Assembly: GCA_003349915.1 (NCBI GenBank)
Contig: QFXE01000010.1
Coordinates: 186,001 to 250,000 of the forward strand
Source of the DNA: an endosymbiont of Escarpia spicata
GTDB lineage: Bacteria; Pseudomonadota; Gammaproteobacteria; Chromatiales; Chromatiaceae
DNA: 64,000 nucleotides
Direction of reading: 5' to 3'
Positions within the stretch are counted from its first letter, which is position 1; each line of letters begins with the position of its first letter. The notes under the pieces were generated by a model, which saw only the letters and a list, made by a program, of their open reading frames with translations, had not been told where the DNA came from and did not search any database. Below are positions 1-9,250 of this stretch, piece by piece. A program made the position numbers and the translations under genes.

Positions 1-292
1 TGCGGGCCACGAAATAGGGAGTTCCCGTTGCAACGTCGTCACCGACTTCACCAAGGAACAGCATGTCGTACGGACAGTCCCGTACGCACAACCCACAACG
101 GATACAGGCACCAAGAAAATCTTCTTCCGGCAGTGCGCCTGGTGGCCGAAGATAGTGGGCAGGGAGGGAAGAGGCTCTATTTGAGTAGATGCCCAATCCC
201 ATGCCGACCAATCCGACCCCACAGGCTGTCTTGAGCATGTTGCCCAGGAACTGCCGTCTGTTCATTCCATGTTTTTTGTCTGTATCTGACAT
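1..292 (-). CDS. napG: NapG, ferredoxin-type quinol dehydrogenase subunit (partial, cut by window start)
   Basis: Only the first 97 residues are in the window; the rest lies before position 1. NapG is a periplasmic iron-sulfur protein that, with membrane-bound NapH, passes electrons from quinol towards NapC/NapB/NapA. The N-terminus carries a twin-arginine motif (NRRQFLG) and a hydrophobic stretch, then a first [4Fe-4S] motif, CIRCGLCVRDCP, with the DML context typical of NapG. It follows napA on the same strand after 86 bases, giving the order napF-D-A-G. I chose the ATG at 292; a second in-frame ATG nine codons later (before NRRQFLG) is also possible. Confidence 0.88.
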   Translation of the reverse strand, partial: MSDTDKKHGMNRRQFLGNMLKTACGVGLVGMGLGIYSNRASSLPAHYLRPPGALPEEDFLGACIRCGLCVRDCPYDMLFLGEVGDDVATGTPYFVAR

Positions 293-378
293 TACTAACC
301 AATTGGATTGTTATCGATTACAAATGTTTTTAGTTATGACGGTCTCCGGTCTGGCGAACCAGACCGGATTCCGTCTTC

Positions 379-2952
379 TTAGGCCTTACTGATCTTCACG
401 GCGCACTTCTTGTAATCCGTCTCTTTCGAGAGCGGATCGGTGGCGTCGAGGGTCAGCTTGTTGACCAGACGACCAGCGTCGAACCAGGGGACGAATACCA
501 GTCCATCAGGCACTTTATTGCGCCCTTTGGTATCCACCCGGCAGACAATCTCACCACGACGGGAGACGATCTTGGCCATGGAGCCGTTACGCAGTTTGCG
601 TTTCTTGGCGTCCTTCTTGCTCATGAAGACCACGGCATCCGGCACCGCGCGATAGAGCTCAGGTACACGCCGGGTCATGGAACCCGAGTGCCAGTGCTCA
701 AGAACACGACCGGTGCAGAGCCACAGGTTGTACTCCTTGTCCGGCATTTCCGCTGCTGGTTCGTAAGGACCAAAGATGATGTTGGCCTTCTTGTCCTTGG
801 CGCCGTAGAACTGAACTTCGCTGCCCTTCTCTACATGCGGGTCATAACCTTCGCGGAAACGCCACAGGGTCTCTTTGCCATTGATTACCGGCCAGCGCAG
901 ACCGCGCGCCTTATGATAGACCTCGAATTCCGCCATCTCATGGCCTTTCTTGGGGATACCAGGCACGGAGTTGAACAGCCGGTACTCTTCGAAAAGACCC
1001 TTCTGCACGTAGTAGCCGAAGTGATCCATCTCATCGTTGCCGTACTCGTTGCCACGATCATCAGTGACCTGCTGTTTCGGGAACTTATCAACCTGACCGT
1101 TGGCGTAGAGGACGTCATAAAGCGTCTTACCCGCATACTCAGGTTGCTTGGCGATAAGATCCTCCGGCCAGACATCCTCCACTTTGACATACTTGGCGAA
1201 CTCCATGAGCTGCCACAGGTCGGAACGAGACTCGCCAGGTCCCTGCACCTGCTGACGCCAGAACTGGGTGCGCCGCTCTGCATTACCATAAGCGCCCTCT
1301 TTCTCGATCCACATGGAGGTCGGCAGAACCAGGTCTGCCGCCTGAGCCGATACTGTGGGATAGGGGTCTGTGACGGTAATGAAGTTAGCCGGATCACGCC
1401 AACCGGGGAGAGACTCCTCGTTCATGTTGGCCGCTGCCTGCATGTTGTTGTTACACATCACCCAGAAGCAGTTCATCTTGCGGTCTTTGAGCGCACGATG
1501 CATGGCGACCGCGTGGATCAGGGTCTTGCCCATGGGCTTCCCGCTGATGTCCGATTGAGCAGCCTTATCTGACATACCGTTATGTCTTGGGATGGTGCCT
1601 GCCGGCAGCTTCCATACTTTCTCAGCGAATTTGCAGTGAGCGTCCTTCTTGACCACGAGATCAGCCGGTAGACGATGGGTAAAGGTGCCTACCTCGCGGG
1701 CGGTGCCACAAGCAGATGGTTGACCGGTCAGTGAGAAGGGGCTGTTGCCGGGTTCGGAGATCTTACCCATCAGCAGATGGATATTATAGACCAGGCCGTT
1801 CATCCAGACACCGCGGGTGTGCTGGTTCATACCCATGGTCCAGAAAGAGGAGACCTTCCTCTTGGGATCGGCATAAGCCTTGGCCAGTTTGATCAGGTTC
1901 TTCTTAGGCACACCGGACATCTTGCTGGCTTTTTCTACGGTGTACTCGGAGACCAGCTTTGCATACTCATCGAAGGCGATCTTGTTGAACTTACCCTTGT
2001 TGGGATTCTTTGCAGCCTTCTGCAACGGATGACTCGGACGCAGACCATAACCGATATCGGTAGTGGTCTTGTTGAAGTTGACGTGCTTGCCGATGAAGTC
2101 CTTGTTGTAGGCCTTATTCTGAATGATGTAATTGGCGATGAAGTTGGCGATCGCCAGATCACTCTGGGGTTCGAAGATAATTGGATTGTCCGCCAGTTCG
2201 TAACAGCGATGCTCATAGGTGGAGAGCACGTGCACTTTGCAACCTTTCTTGGTCAGTCGGGTGTCGGTGAGACGTGACCAGAGGATCGGGTGCATCTCCG
2301 CCATGTTGGCGCCCCAGAGCACAAAGTCATCGGCATGTTCCAGATCATCGTAGCAGCCCATGGGCTCATCGATACGGAAAGCGCGCATGAAGGCGCCTAC
2401 AGCAGAGGCCATGCAGTGACGTGCATTGGGATCCAGACTGTTGGAACGGAAACCCGCCTTCATGAGTTTGGCGGCGGCATAACCTTCCCAGACGGTCCAC
2501 TGTCCGGAGCCGAACATGCCGACACCCTTCGCACCTTTGGCTTTACGGGCTGCGACCCATTTCTCGGCCATGATTTTGAAGGCTTCTTCCCAGGAAACCG
2601 CTTCAAACTTGCCGTTCTTGTCATACTTGCCGTTGGTCTTGCGCAGCATCGGTTGTGTCACACGATCCTGTCCGTAGAGAATCTTCGGCAGGAAGTAACC
2701 CTTGATACAGTTCAGGCCCTTGTTGACCGGCGCGTCGGGATCACCCTGGCTGGCCACAACCTTGCCGTCTTTGACGCCCATGAGAACGCTGCAACCGGTA
2801 CCGCAGTAGCGGCAGGCTGCCTTATCCCAACGGATACCATCGTCGCCGTCAGCTGCTGTAGCGCTTTTAATCGCCGGCAGGGTTACACCCGCCACCGAAG
2901 CCGCTGCAGCAACTGCATTGCTCTTAATAAAATCACGTCTAGTTAATTTCAC
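379..2952 (-). CDS. napA: Periplasmic nitrate reductase catalytic subunit NapA
   Basis: Reduces nitrate to nitrite in the periplasm using a Mo-bis-MGD cofactor and one [4Fe-4S] cluster. The protein of 857 residues begins with a Tat signal (LTRRDFIK, then an Ala-rich core to about residue 33). The cluster cysteines are C47, C50, C54 and C82, and the Mo ligand is C180 in NARHCMASA. Length fits the family (about 830 residues plus some extra). It overlaps the upstream napD by 14 bases, so the two are probably translationally coupled; NapD is the chaperone that handles this Tat signal. NapB and NapC are not in the window and would be expected before position 1. Confidence 0.97.
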   Translation of the reverse strand: MKLTRRDFIKSNAVAAAASVAGVTLPAIKSATAADGDDGIRWDKAACRYCGTGCSVLMGVKDGKVVASQGDPDAPVNKGLNCIKGYFLPKILYGQDRVTQPMLRKTNGKYDKNGKFEAVSWEEAFKIMAEKWVAARKAKGAKGVGMFGSGQWTVWEGYAAAKLMKAGFRSNSLDPNARHCMASAVGAFMRAFRIDEPMGCYDDLEHADDFVLWGANMAEMHPILWSRLTDTRLTKKGCKVHVLSTYEHRCYELADNPIIFEPQSDLAIANFIANYIIQNKAYNKDFIGKHVNFNKTTTDIGYGLRPSHPLQKAAKNPNKGKFNKIAFDEYAKLVSEYTVEKASKMSGVPKKNLIKLAKAYADPKRKVSSFWTMGMNQHTRGVWMNGLVYNIHLLMGKISEPGNSPFSLTGQPSACGTAREVGTFTHRLPADLVVKKDAHCKFAEKVWKLPAGTIPRHNGMSDKAAQSDISGKPMGKTLIHAVAMHRALKDRKMNCFWVMCNNNMQAAANMNEESLPGWRDPANFITVTDPYPTVSAQAADLVLPTSMWIEKEGAYGNAERRTQFWRQQVQGPGESRSDLWQLMEFAKYVKVEDVWPEDLIAKQPEYAGKTLYDVLYANGQVDKFPKQQVTDDRGNEYGNDEMDHFGYYVQKGLFEEYRLFNSVPGIPKKGHEMAEFEVYHKARGLRWPVINGKETLWRFREGYDPHVEKGSEVQFYGAKDKKANIIFGPYEPAAEMPDKEYNLWLCTGRVLEHWHSGSMTRRVPELYRAVPDAVVFMSKKDAKKRKLRNGSMAKIVSRRGEIVCRVDTKGRNKVPDGLVFVPWFDAGRLVNKLTLDATDPLSKETDYKKCAVKISKA

Positions 2953-3208
2953 GTTTCATCTCCTCCAATGATTCCTCACCACCATAGTGATAAATCAGAA
3001 TTGTACTCACTACCCCTTTAACTCCATTCATCGCGTTCATCGTGTCGGACACGGGGGATACTGTTTCCCCTTCGTCTTCAACGGTAACGATCAGTTTGTC
3101 GGCATCCTCACCGCCATGGACTTCGACACCTGTCATTTTTTCCAGCCGTTTGGAGACGACAGGCCCCTTCTCCGGCTTTGTATGCACAACAAGACTACAT
3201 ATATTCAT
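2939..3208 (-). CDS. napD: NapD, chaperone for NapA maturation
   Basis: Small cytoplasmic protein of 89 residues with the NapD start (MNICSLVVH) and a ferredoxin-like fold layout. Known NapD proteins bind the Tat signal peptide of NapA and hold back export until the cofactor is loaded. It lies between napF and napA and overlaps napA. The C-terminal end ([11 protein letters not shown]) is acidic, as is usual in the family. Nothing odd is seen. Confidence 0.93.
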   Translation of the reverse strand: MNICSLVVHTKPEKGPVVSKRLEKMTGVEVHGGEDADKLIVTVEDEGETVSPVSDTMNAMNGVKGVVSTILIYHYGGEESLEEMKREIN

Positions 3209-3239
3209 AAGATTTGAAATTCCTCCGGGTATCTAATCA

Positions 3240-3746
3240 CTATGCCGCCTGGTCTTGTTGTTGCGGCTTGAGGGTAACAGACTGCGAGGGGCAGACGGCG
3301 AAACATTCACCACAGCCTGTACAGTCTTCTGAATTGAGCAAAGGCCTGGCCTTACCGCCGACCTCCAGTTTGAAGCGTATAGCTGATTCATCACAGACCT
3401 CGCCGCAGCTACGGCAGACAACACCCTGCATTGAAAGGCAATTGTCTGCAATCACGGCTTTCAGCGGCCAGGGCGGCTGATTCAGGTCATTAAAAAAGGC
3501 CAGCACCTTATAAGTACAGGCCTTTACGCAATCCCCGCAGAATGTGCAGCCACCCTGCGAGAAATCTATTCTGGGAAATCCACCGGGTCCCCGCTGGATG
3601 ATATGTTGCGGACATTCTGAGATGCAATCGTCACATCGTTCGCACTTTTCGACGAATTCCGCTTCAGCTTTTGACCATGGTGGTCTGATAGAGGACTGAG
3701 TCCCACGCAGGTCGCCACGAAGAAATTGTGTTCTGTTAACTGACAC
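3240..3746 (-). CDS. napF: NapF, cytoplasmic ferredoxin-type protein
   Basis: Iron-sulfur protein of the nap operon with several [4Fe-4S] motifs: CERCDDCISECP, CTFCGDCVKACT, an unusual CRSCGEVC, and CTGCGECFAVCP. NapF is thought to act in NapA cluster or cofactor assembly in the cytoplasm. The start is uncertain: a TTG at 3797 would give 185 residues, but an FNR-type palindrome centred at 3813.5 would put the transcript start near 3772. I therefore prefer the GTG at 3746 (168 residues, beginning SVNRTQFLRG, close to the usual NapF start). No strong Shine-Dalgarno precedes either. First gene of the nap operon. Confidence 0.88.
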   Translation of the reverse strand: MSVNRTQFLRGDLRGTQSSIRPPWSKAEAEFVEKCERCDDCISECPQHIIQRGPGGFPRIDFSQGGCTFCGDCVKACTYKVLAFFNDLNQPPWPLKAVIADNCLSMQGVVCRSCGEVCDESAIRFKLEVGGKARPLLNSEDCTGCGECFAVCPSQSVTLKPQQQDQAA

Positions 3747-3806
3747 TATCAAATGGTGTTTTATTAGAACCTTGCGGAATTCTGTCACTGGCACCAAACA
3801 ACATCA

Positions 3807-3820
3807 TTGACGCTGGTCAA
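3807..3820 (-). promoter_or_regulatory. FNR/DNR-type site upstream of napF
   Basis: TTGAC-GCTG-GTCAA is a perfect palindrome that matches eight of ten positions of the FNR/ANR/DNR consensus TTGAT-N4-ATCAA. If used as a class II site at -41.5, transcription would start near 3772, just ahead of the preferred napF GTG. A Crp/Fnr-type regulator gene lies 3 kb away at 6726-7424. Confidence 0.55.
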
Positions 3821-3867
3821 GGGATTGGAAAACAGGGAGGTAACTTTCTTTAAATTATTCAACAAAT

Positions 3868-3907
3868 TACCATTTAATAGTTATTCGTATATACCTAATA
3901 ATTGGTA
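3868..3907. promoter_or_regulatory. Two NarL-type 7-2-7 sites upstream of napF
   Basis: TACCATTTAATAGTTA (3868-3883) and TACCTAATAATTGGTA (3892-3907) each resemble the inverted NarL heptamer arrangement TACYNMT-N2-AKNNGTA, the second being nearly symmetrical. They sit 50 to 95 bases upstream of the FNR-like site in an AT-rich gap between napF and narL. A narXL pair is next door, so nitrate control of nap through NarL is a reasonable inference. Confidence 0.5.
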
Positions 3908-4034
3908 TATAACCTCTCTGTAGGTAGATTAATGTTTACCCTAATAGAAAAGGGAGGTTAACCATAGTTATGCAAATGTTCGATGGCGGGCTGCCAAGAT
4001 CTCAGGAATAACGATGGGCAAGCAACGGGGTTGA

Positions 4035-4679
4035 CTACTTTTTTAACGCCCATACTGCTGCCTCAACCCGCGAATGCAGATTGAGTTTTTTCAGCAGATG
4101 CTTAACGTGGACCTTAACCGTTCCCTCGGAAATATCCAGCGCCTGGGCGATTAATTTGTTACTCCTGCCACAAGCAATCTGATCCAGAATCTCCCGTTCA
4201 CGGGTGGTCAGCCCTGCAAGAGCCACAGATTGTGGCGATTTTTCCTCTCCACGAAGGGCCTGGGCAAGTAACTGGGTCAGTTGCTCACTGATGACAATTT
4301 CCCCTTTGACCGCTTTACGGAGCGATCTGAGTATATCCTCAGGCTCCATATCTTTTAACAGATAACCATCCGCACCCTGGCGCAGCGCAGCAATGACATC
4401 CTCCTCATTATCAGAAACCGTAAGCATCAAGATCCGCGCATCGAGATTTTCATCCTTGATCGCCCGCAGGGTTTCGATGCCGTTCATTCCCTTCATATTG
4501 ATATCCAACAGGATCAAGTCCGGTTTGATACGCTTTGCAAGCGTCAGACCATCGAAACCATTTGCGGCTTCACCTGCGAGCGTCAGAGATTCCTCCATAT
4601 CTATCAAGTCTGCCACGCCCTTCCGGAACAGAGGATGATCGTCAATGGCAAGTACAGTGCTAAGCTTTGTTTCTGGCAT
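4035..4679 (-). CDS. narL: NarL/NarP-type nitrate response regulator
   Basis: Two-domain regulator of 214 residues. The receiver domain has the acidic pair D13-D14, the phospho-acceptor D59 in LLDINMKGMNG, and K109 in YLLKDME. The C-terminal LuxR-type helix-turn-helix spans about residues 150-207 (LTTREREILDQIACGRSNK). The start overlaps the last 20 bases of narX, so sensor and regulator are co-translated. Likely targets are the nap promoter heptamers at 3868-3907. NarP cannot be told apart from NarL by sequence alone. Confidence 0.93.
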   Translation of the reverse strand: MPETKLSTVLAIDDHPLFRKGVADLIDMEESLTLAGEAANGFDGLTLAKRIKPDLILLDINMKGMNGIETLRAIKDENLDARILMLTVSDNEEDVIAALRQGADGYLLKDMEPEDILRSLRKAVKGEIVISEQLTQLLAQALRGEEKSPQSVALAGLTTREREILDQIACGRSNKLIAQALDISEGTVKVHVKHLLKKLNLHSRVEAAVWALKK

Positions 4680-6606
4680 TATTCATCTTCTGAAAGAGAT
4701 TTTCATGGGATAAGGTATGGTCACTGCCAGAAATGCTGAATGTCAACTCGATTCTAGTCCCGCCGCTATCCGTCTCTGTAATCGATAGTTCACCACCCAG
4801 CCATGCGGCGCGTTCCGTCATGATCGTCAGGCCATAATGCTGCATCATATCGCCGTTTTCACCGGTGATGCCAATGCCGTCATCTTCGACCCGAACTCTG
4901 ACAATGCCATCGGGCTGGCACTCAAGCAGCACTTGAGCGGTTGTTGCTCTGGCATGTCTGATTACGTTTGAAAGTGCTTCACGTACGATTTGTATGACAT
5001 GAACCTCCGCATTGGGGCTGAATCTGCAGTTTGCGATCCGGTCAACGAGTTCAACCCGCATACCACTTCTGTCGGCATATTCGCGGACGGTATTTTCCAG
5101 CGTAGCCATGAGTCCTGCCTCATTGACCCGTAACCGAAATGAAGTCAGTAATTCCCGCAGTTGCCGATAGGCACCATTGAGCGCCGAGCGCAGGACTTGA
5201 GTGATGGAGAGAATACTCTCTTGGTCATGCTCTTCGGATACACTCTTTTCCAGACGGCTGACCTGTATTTTGAGGTAGGAGAGAGATTGGGCAATCGAAT
5301 CGTGTAACTCCCGGGCAATCACACTGCGCTCCTCCATGAGTGACAGCATCCGGCCTTGTGATGCACGCTGAGCCACATTGATAGACAGGGCAATGTGGCT
5401 GGCCACGGCTTCCAACAGGCGCTGCTGCCACTCTTCAAGCGCCTCTTTCTCGGAAAATTCAACCAGGAGCACACCAAACTGTTCCGCTTGATCTCGGATC
5501 GGAGTGGAAAACACATTGACCCTTTTGCCATCGATAGTGTCGGCACCGAAGGTGTGAGTGGTGCCATCTCTGATGCAACGCTGGCAATTGCCCAGCAGAT
5601 CTGCCTGCCGCCTGTTGTTGAGCGAATTTGTCGAGGCCAGCTGGTAGCCACTCGCATCACCGGGTCTGCCCAGACAGATCGTGCCGCTATTGACCCCGAT
5701 CAGATCCTCAATGTCGTGAATGAGCGCTACCTGCACCTCACTTTCCAGGGATGAATCGTTCAACCGTCTGGTTGTCTTGTAAAGCAGCTCCAGAGAACGG
5801 TTGCTTCGCTCCAGATGTGCAGTCTGCTCTTGAACGCGCGTCTCCAGATCCGAATAGATCTTGGACAGATCCTCCGCCATTACGTTGAACGCATGACCAA
5901 GCTGGCCTAGTTCGTCTTCGCTGAGGTATCTGCTTCTTACCGTAAAGTCCCCATGTCGAGCCGCCCGCGCGCAGGCCAGTAGATCGCGGAGCGGCCTCAA
6001 CACATTGATGTGCAACAGAAAGAGACTGACCAACGCCACAAGGAGAATCAGAATCAGTGAAAAAATCTGGATGATGCGTAGCTGAGAATTTTTCTCCTCA
6101 GCATCGAGTTCAAGCACTTTCACGAAGTGGTGGATGCGATTCACAAATCCATCCACATTCGAAAGGAAGTACGCCTGTTGCTTGGTGACCTCGTGCCGAA
6201 TATCAGAAAAATCCGAATTGAGCGCAAGCAATTCCAGGTAGACGCGAAGATGGGGGAAGATATCAGTCTGCCACTGACTTGCCACCGCCTGATATGCTGC
6301 CTGCACCCGTTTGCTGGGTCCTTTCTCCAGAACATTGTGGATGCGGGGGCTGAATAACCGCTCTTCGAACTCGTCGATCAGATCCTCGGTTGTCGAAACA
6401 GGTTTTACCGTATCATCTGAGGGACCGTGAACCAGACTGCTGGCTATTCGATAGGATTGCATGCGCAGGGTGCCAGCCTGGTTGATGGCGGCGGCAAATC
6501 CCTCTGTAGTCTCCGCCATAAAGACCGAAATCAGCATACTGATGACCGCCAGGCCCAAAATGGTCATCATGGCGATTCCAAACCGAAGGAGTAATGAACG
6601 GTTCAC
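4660..6606 (-). CDS. narX: NarX-type nitrate/nitrite sensor histidine kinase
   Basis: Membrane sensor of 648 residues. TM1 is at about 9-30, followed by the nitrate-binding P-box (AAAINQAGTLRMQSYRI, 38-54). The periplasmic domain runs to TM2 at about 177-199, then HAMP, a coiled signalling helix, and a GAF-like domain (about 275-410) containing a Cys pair in CQRCIRDG. The HisKA_3 dimerisation domain has phospho-acceptor H435 in ARELHDSIAQS, and the HATPase domain contains VEDDGIGI. The domain order is that of NarX/NarQ. It is the first gene of the narXL pair. Confidence 0.95.
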   Translation of the reverse strand: MNRSLLLRFGIAMMTILGLAVISMLISVFMAETTEGFAAAINQAGTLRMQSYRIASSLVHGPSDDTVKPVSTTEDLIDEFEERLFSPRIHNVLEKGPSKRVQAAYQAVASQWQTDIFPHLRVYLELLALNSDFSDIRHEVTKQQAYFLSNVDGFVNRIHHFVKVLELDAEEKNSQLRIIQIFSLILILLVALVSLFLLHINVLRPLRDLLACARAARHGDFTVRSRYLSEDELGQLGHAFNVMAEDLSKIYSDLETRVQEQTAHLERSNRSLELLYKTTRRLNDSSLESEVQVALIHDIEDLIGVNSGTICLGRPGDASGYQLASTNSLNNRRQADLLGNCQRCIRDGTTHTFGADTIDGKRVNVFSTPIRDQAEQFGVLLVEFSEKEALEEWQQRLLEAVASHIALSINVAQRASQGRMLSLMEERSVIARELHDSIAQSLSYLKIQVSRLEKSVSEEHDQESILSITQVLRSALNGAYRQLRELLTSFRLRVNEAGLMATLENTVREYADRSGMRVELVDRIANCRFSPNAEVHVIQIVREALSNVIRHARATTAQVLLECQPDGIVRVRVEDDGIGITGENGDMMQHYGLTIMTERAAWLGGELSITETDSGGTRIELTFSISGSDHTLSHENLFQKMNNARNKA

Positions 6607-6725
6607 TGGTTAGGCTGTACCGGAGAGAGTACTGGCGGCAAACAGGGTGCCGGGCTGCTCCTAGATAATATCCCTGATTTAACTAATCCACAAAGAATCA
6701 GGTTATTTCTACTGGAAGCACTGAC

Positions 6726-7424
6726 CTACTTCGCAAGCGTCTGTAGCCCGGAAACATCTGAAATCAGGATGTTTTTGTGTTTGACGGAGATTAGTTTCCG
6801 GGTTGATAGCCGATGCAGCTCACGGGAAAAGGTCTCCGGCGTCAAATCGAGAGAGGACGCCACGACGGATTTACTCACGGGCAGTACGACTTCCCGCGGT
6901 TTATCGCCGCACAAATCCTCACCTGCAATCTTCAACAAATATCCGGCAACACGCTGAGTAGCCGACTTGAGGCAGCAGGACTCCAGGTCGGCATACAGAT
7001 TATCGAGACAGGCACCCATATGCTGAAGCAGTGCTGCCGATAACTCCGGCCACCGATAAGCGGCGCTGAGAATAGCATCCTTGTGCAATTCGACAACTTC
7101 ACAGCGATTCAATGCATGGGCGGAGATCGTCATCGGCTGGCCGGAAAAAAGTGATGAAATTCCAAAGGAATCCCCCTGGAAAAGGATGTTCACAACCCGT
7201 TCAGAACCGCCAGATGAGAGGATGCTCAATTTGACCTGACCGCACAGTACGAGATATAGGGCGGTAGGCTCCATTCCGCTGGTTACGATACTCCCGCCGC
7301 GCTTTGTTGAGACGGTTCGTGCATTGACAGACAGGTATTCAAGCACTTCAGGTATAACGCCTCGAAAAAGTGGACAATCCCCCAAAAATGACGCCAGCTG
7401 AATTCCACGTACCGCCACATCCAT
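6726..7424 (-). CDS. Crp/Fnr-family regulator, DNR-like
   Basis: Regulator of 232 residues with an N-terminal cyclic-nucleotide-fold sensor domain (about 15-125), a dimerisation helix, and a C-terminal winged helix-turn-helix. The recognition helix TPETFSRELHRL has the E-x2-SR pattern shared by FNR, ANR and DNR. The four N-terminal cysteines of oxygen-sensing FNR are absent, which favours a DNR/NnrR-type regulator responding to NO through haem; that is inference. It lies between narX and the divergent ccm operon. TTGAC-N4-GTCAA near napF and ATGAT-N4-ATCAA at 7567-7580 are candidate targets. Confidence 0.85.
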   Translation of the reverse strand: MDVAVRGIQLASFLGDCPLFRGVIPEVLEYLSVNARTVSTKRGGSIVTSGMEPTALYLVLCGQVKLSILSSGGSERVVNILFQGDSFGISSLFSGQPMTISAHALNRCEVVELHKDAILSAAYRWPELSAALLQHMGACLDNLYADLESCCLKSATQRVAGYLLKIAGEDLCGDKPREVVLPVSKSVVASSLDLTPETFSRELHRLSTRKLISVKHKNILISDVSGLQTLAK

Positions 7425-7921
7425 ACTTGTCGCCCTTAAGCAAACAATGGTCGACTCTCGAAATTAGTTAAGTATCTTTTGACCACCTAGTCATTAAAGC
7501 GATCTGTATTCATTCAACCAATAAAAATGTACGTTTATATTTTCCTTATACCGGCATTGATTGGGAATGATAATTATCAATGATGAATAAGTTTATTAGA
7601 ATATTTTATTAAAGCAATCAATTAGTTGCCAATTTATTGGTATGCAAAGCTACCTAAGTTTCGGTATTATTTGTCGATAATGAGAAACTGCAGCGATACT
7701 CCTTGCCCTCAATTATCAAGGGATAAAACAGGTGCTTTATAAGCACAATCTAAACAACGTGATAAGGTCGAAAGAATCGGGTAACCTCGCCTCACAATTC
7801 TTGTGATTCACCCCTCGTATCAGGTATGGTTGCGCCTTATTGAAATTAACGGCTTACGGCACTCCGAACTGCTGATACAGATAGTGTGATCATCTCCAAG
7901 ACCACACCCAAAATATAAATC
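7425..7921. promoter_or_regulatory. Divergent AT-rich control region between the DNR-like gene and ccmA
   Basis: This gap of about 500 bases holds no convincing gene. It contains ATGAT-AATT-ATCAA (7567-7580), nine of ten matches to the FNR/DNR consensus, with the symmetric core TGATAATTATCA. Near ccmA there is a second perfect inverted repeat, TCACAA-TTC-TTGTGA (7792-7806). The core at 7568-7579 also resembles part of a Fur box, so an iron link cannot be excluded. Control of the regulator gene and/or ccm from here is inferred. Confidence 0.5.
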
Positions 7922-8569
7922 GTGACTTCACCTCTTTCTGATACTGCAACATTTGAAGCCAAGGACCTTGAGTGCATCCGTGACGACCGGGTGCTCTTTT
8001 CAAGCCTGTGTTTCACAGTGAACCCCGGCGAAGCGCTTGTGCTCGAAGGACGCAACGGCAGTGGCAAAACATCCCTGTTGCGTATCTTGTGCGGTATCCG
8101 GCTGCCGGAATCGGGACAACTGCTCTGGAAGGGTGAAGATATCTTCAGGTTGGGTCCTGAATATCACGAACACACCGCCTACCTTGGACACAAGGACGGC
8201 AGCAAACTCGATCTGACCCCCTTGGAAAACCTGCGCGTGGCCCGAGGGTTCGGCAAGGCTAAAGAGGGGATCACCCTGGAAGAGGCGCTGAACCAGGTAG
8301 GGCTCTACGGCTTCGAGGACGTGCCAACCCGCAATATGTCAGCAGGACAGCAGCGGCGTCTGGCAATTGCCCGGCTTTTGGTCACCGATGCAAAGTTCTG
8401 GATTCTGGATGAACCCTTTACCTCACTGGACAGAAAAGGCATAGAACACATGGAACGGCTCTTTGAAGCGCACCTGCAATCTGGTGGCATGGCGGCCATG
8501 ACGACTCACCACCGTATTGGCTTCAAGGATGATGTCAAACTGGTACGGGTCAACCTGTCGGATCGATGA
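7922..8569 (+). CDS. ccmA: CcmA, haem exporter ATPase
   Basis: ABC ATPase of 215 residues of the CcmABCDE system that moves or releases haem for periplasmic cytochrome c assembly. Walker A is GRNGSGKTS, the signature is MSAGQQRRL and Walker B is WILDEP, with the switch His in TTHHR. The start is GTG. It is first in an operon of nine overlapping genes and shares ATGA with ccmB. Confidence 0.96.
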   Translation: MTSPLSDTATFEAKDLECIRDDRVLFSSLCFTVNPGEALVLEGRNGSGKTSLLRILCGIRLPESGQLLWKGEDIFRLGPEYHEHTAYLGHKDGSKLDLTPLENLRVARGFGKAKEGITLEEALNQVGLYGFEDVPTRNMSAGQQRRLAIARLLVTDAKFWILDEPFTSLDRKGIEHMERLFEAHLQSGGMAAMTTHHRIGFKDDVKLVRVNLSDR

Positions 8570-9249
8570 GCACGCTCTCTCTTACCAGCGCATTCACCCT
8601 GCTCCTCAAAAGGGACCTGGTTCTGGCCTACCGGCGTCGAGCCGAACTGGTCAACCCGCTGCTGTTTTTTGTGCTGGTCACCGCCATGTTCCCCCTGGGC
8701 ATCGGCAACGATCCCAAGCTGATTCAGGCGGTAGGCCCCGGCGTCATCTGGGTCGCGGCCCTACTCGCTGCCCTACTCTCCCTGGACACCATGTTTCGTT
8801 CCGACTTTGATGATGGCACTCTGGAACAGTTCATGCTCAGTGCCCATCCAATCTCCGTGCTGGTTCTGGCAAAGATTTTGGCGCACTGGATGATCACCGG
8901 ACTGCCGCTTTTCATCGCCGCCCCCTTGCTGGCGATGATGCTGAATGTTCCCACTGACGCCATACCGACCCTGATGCTGACGTTGGTGCTCGGAACACCG
9001 GTATTAAGCCTGATCGGTTCGGTCGGCGTGGCATTGACCGTCGGCCTGCGCCGTGGGGGCGTCATTCTTTCACTGCTGGTGCTGCCGCTCTATGTCCCGG
9101 TATTGATCTTTGCCACCGATGCAGTAAAGACCTCCATTGTGGGGATTCCCACCAGCGCGCAGATTTCCATCCTTGCAGCCATGCTGGTAGGTTCCCTTGT
9201 TCTGGCCCCTCTGGCCACCGCCGCTTCTCTGAGAATCAGTTTAAGTTGA
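8566..9249 (+). CDS. ccmB: CcmB, haem exporter membrane subunit
   Basis: Integral membrane protein of 227 residues with about six hydrophobic helices and the conserved N-terminal start region (LLKRDLVLAYRRRAEL). Forms the membrane part of the CcmAB(C) transporter that drives release of holo-CcmE. It overlaps ccmA by four bases, and ccmC starts one base after its stop. Confidence 0.95.
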   Translation: MSTLSLTSAFTLLLKRDLVLAYRRRAELVNPLLFFVLVTAMFPLGIGNDPKLIQAVGPGVIWVAALLAALLSLDTMFRSDFDDGTLEQFMLSAHPISVLVLAKILAHWMITGLPLFIAAPLLAMMLNVPTDAIPTLMLTLVLGTPVLSLIGSVGVALTVGLRRGGVILSLLVLPLYVPVLIFATDAVKTSIVGIPTSAQISILAAMLVGSLVLAPLATAASLRISLS

Positions 9250-9250
9250 T

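Noticed and set aside
688-1572. Open frame of 294 codons on the plus strand
   Set aside because: Antisense to napA with no recognisable protein features.
3734-3750. TTGATAGTGTCAGT near the napF start as an FNR box
   Set aside because: Right half does not match ATCAA; the symmetric site at 3807-3820 is much better.
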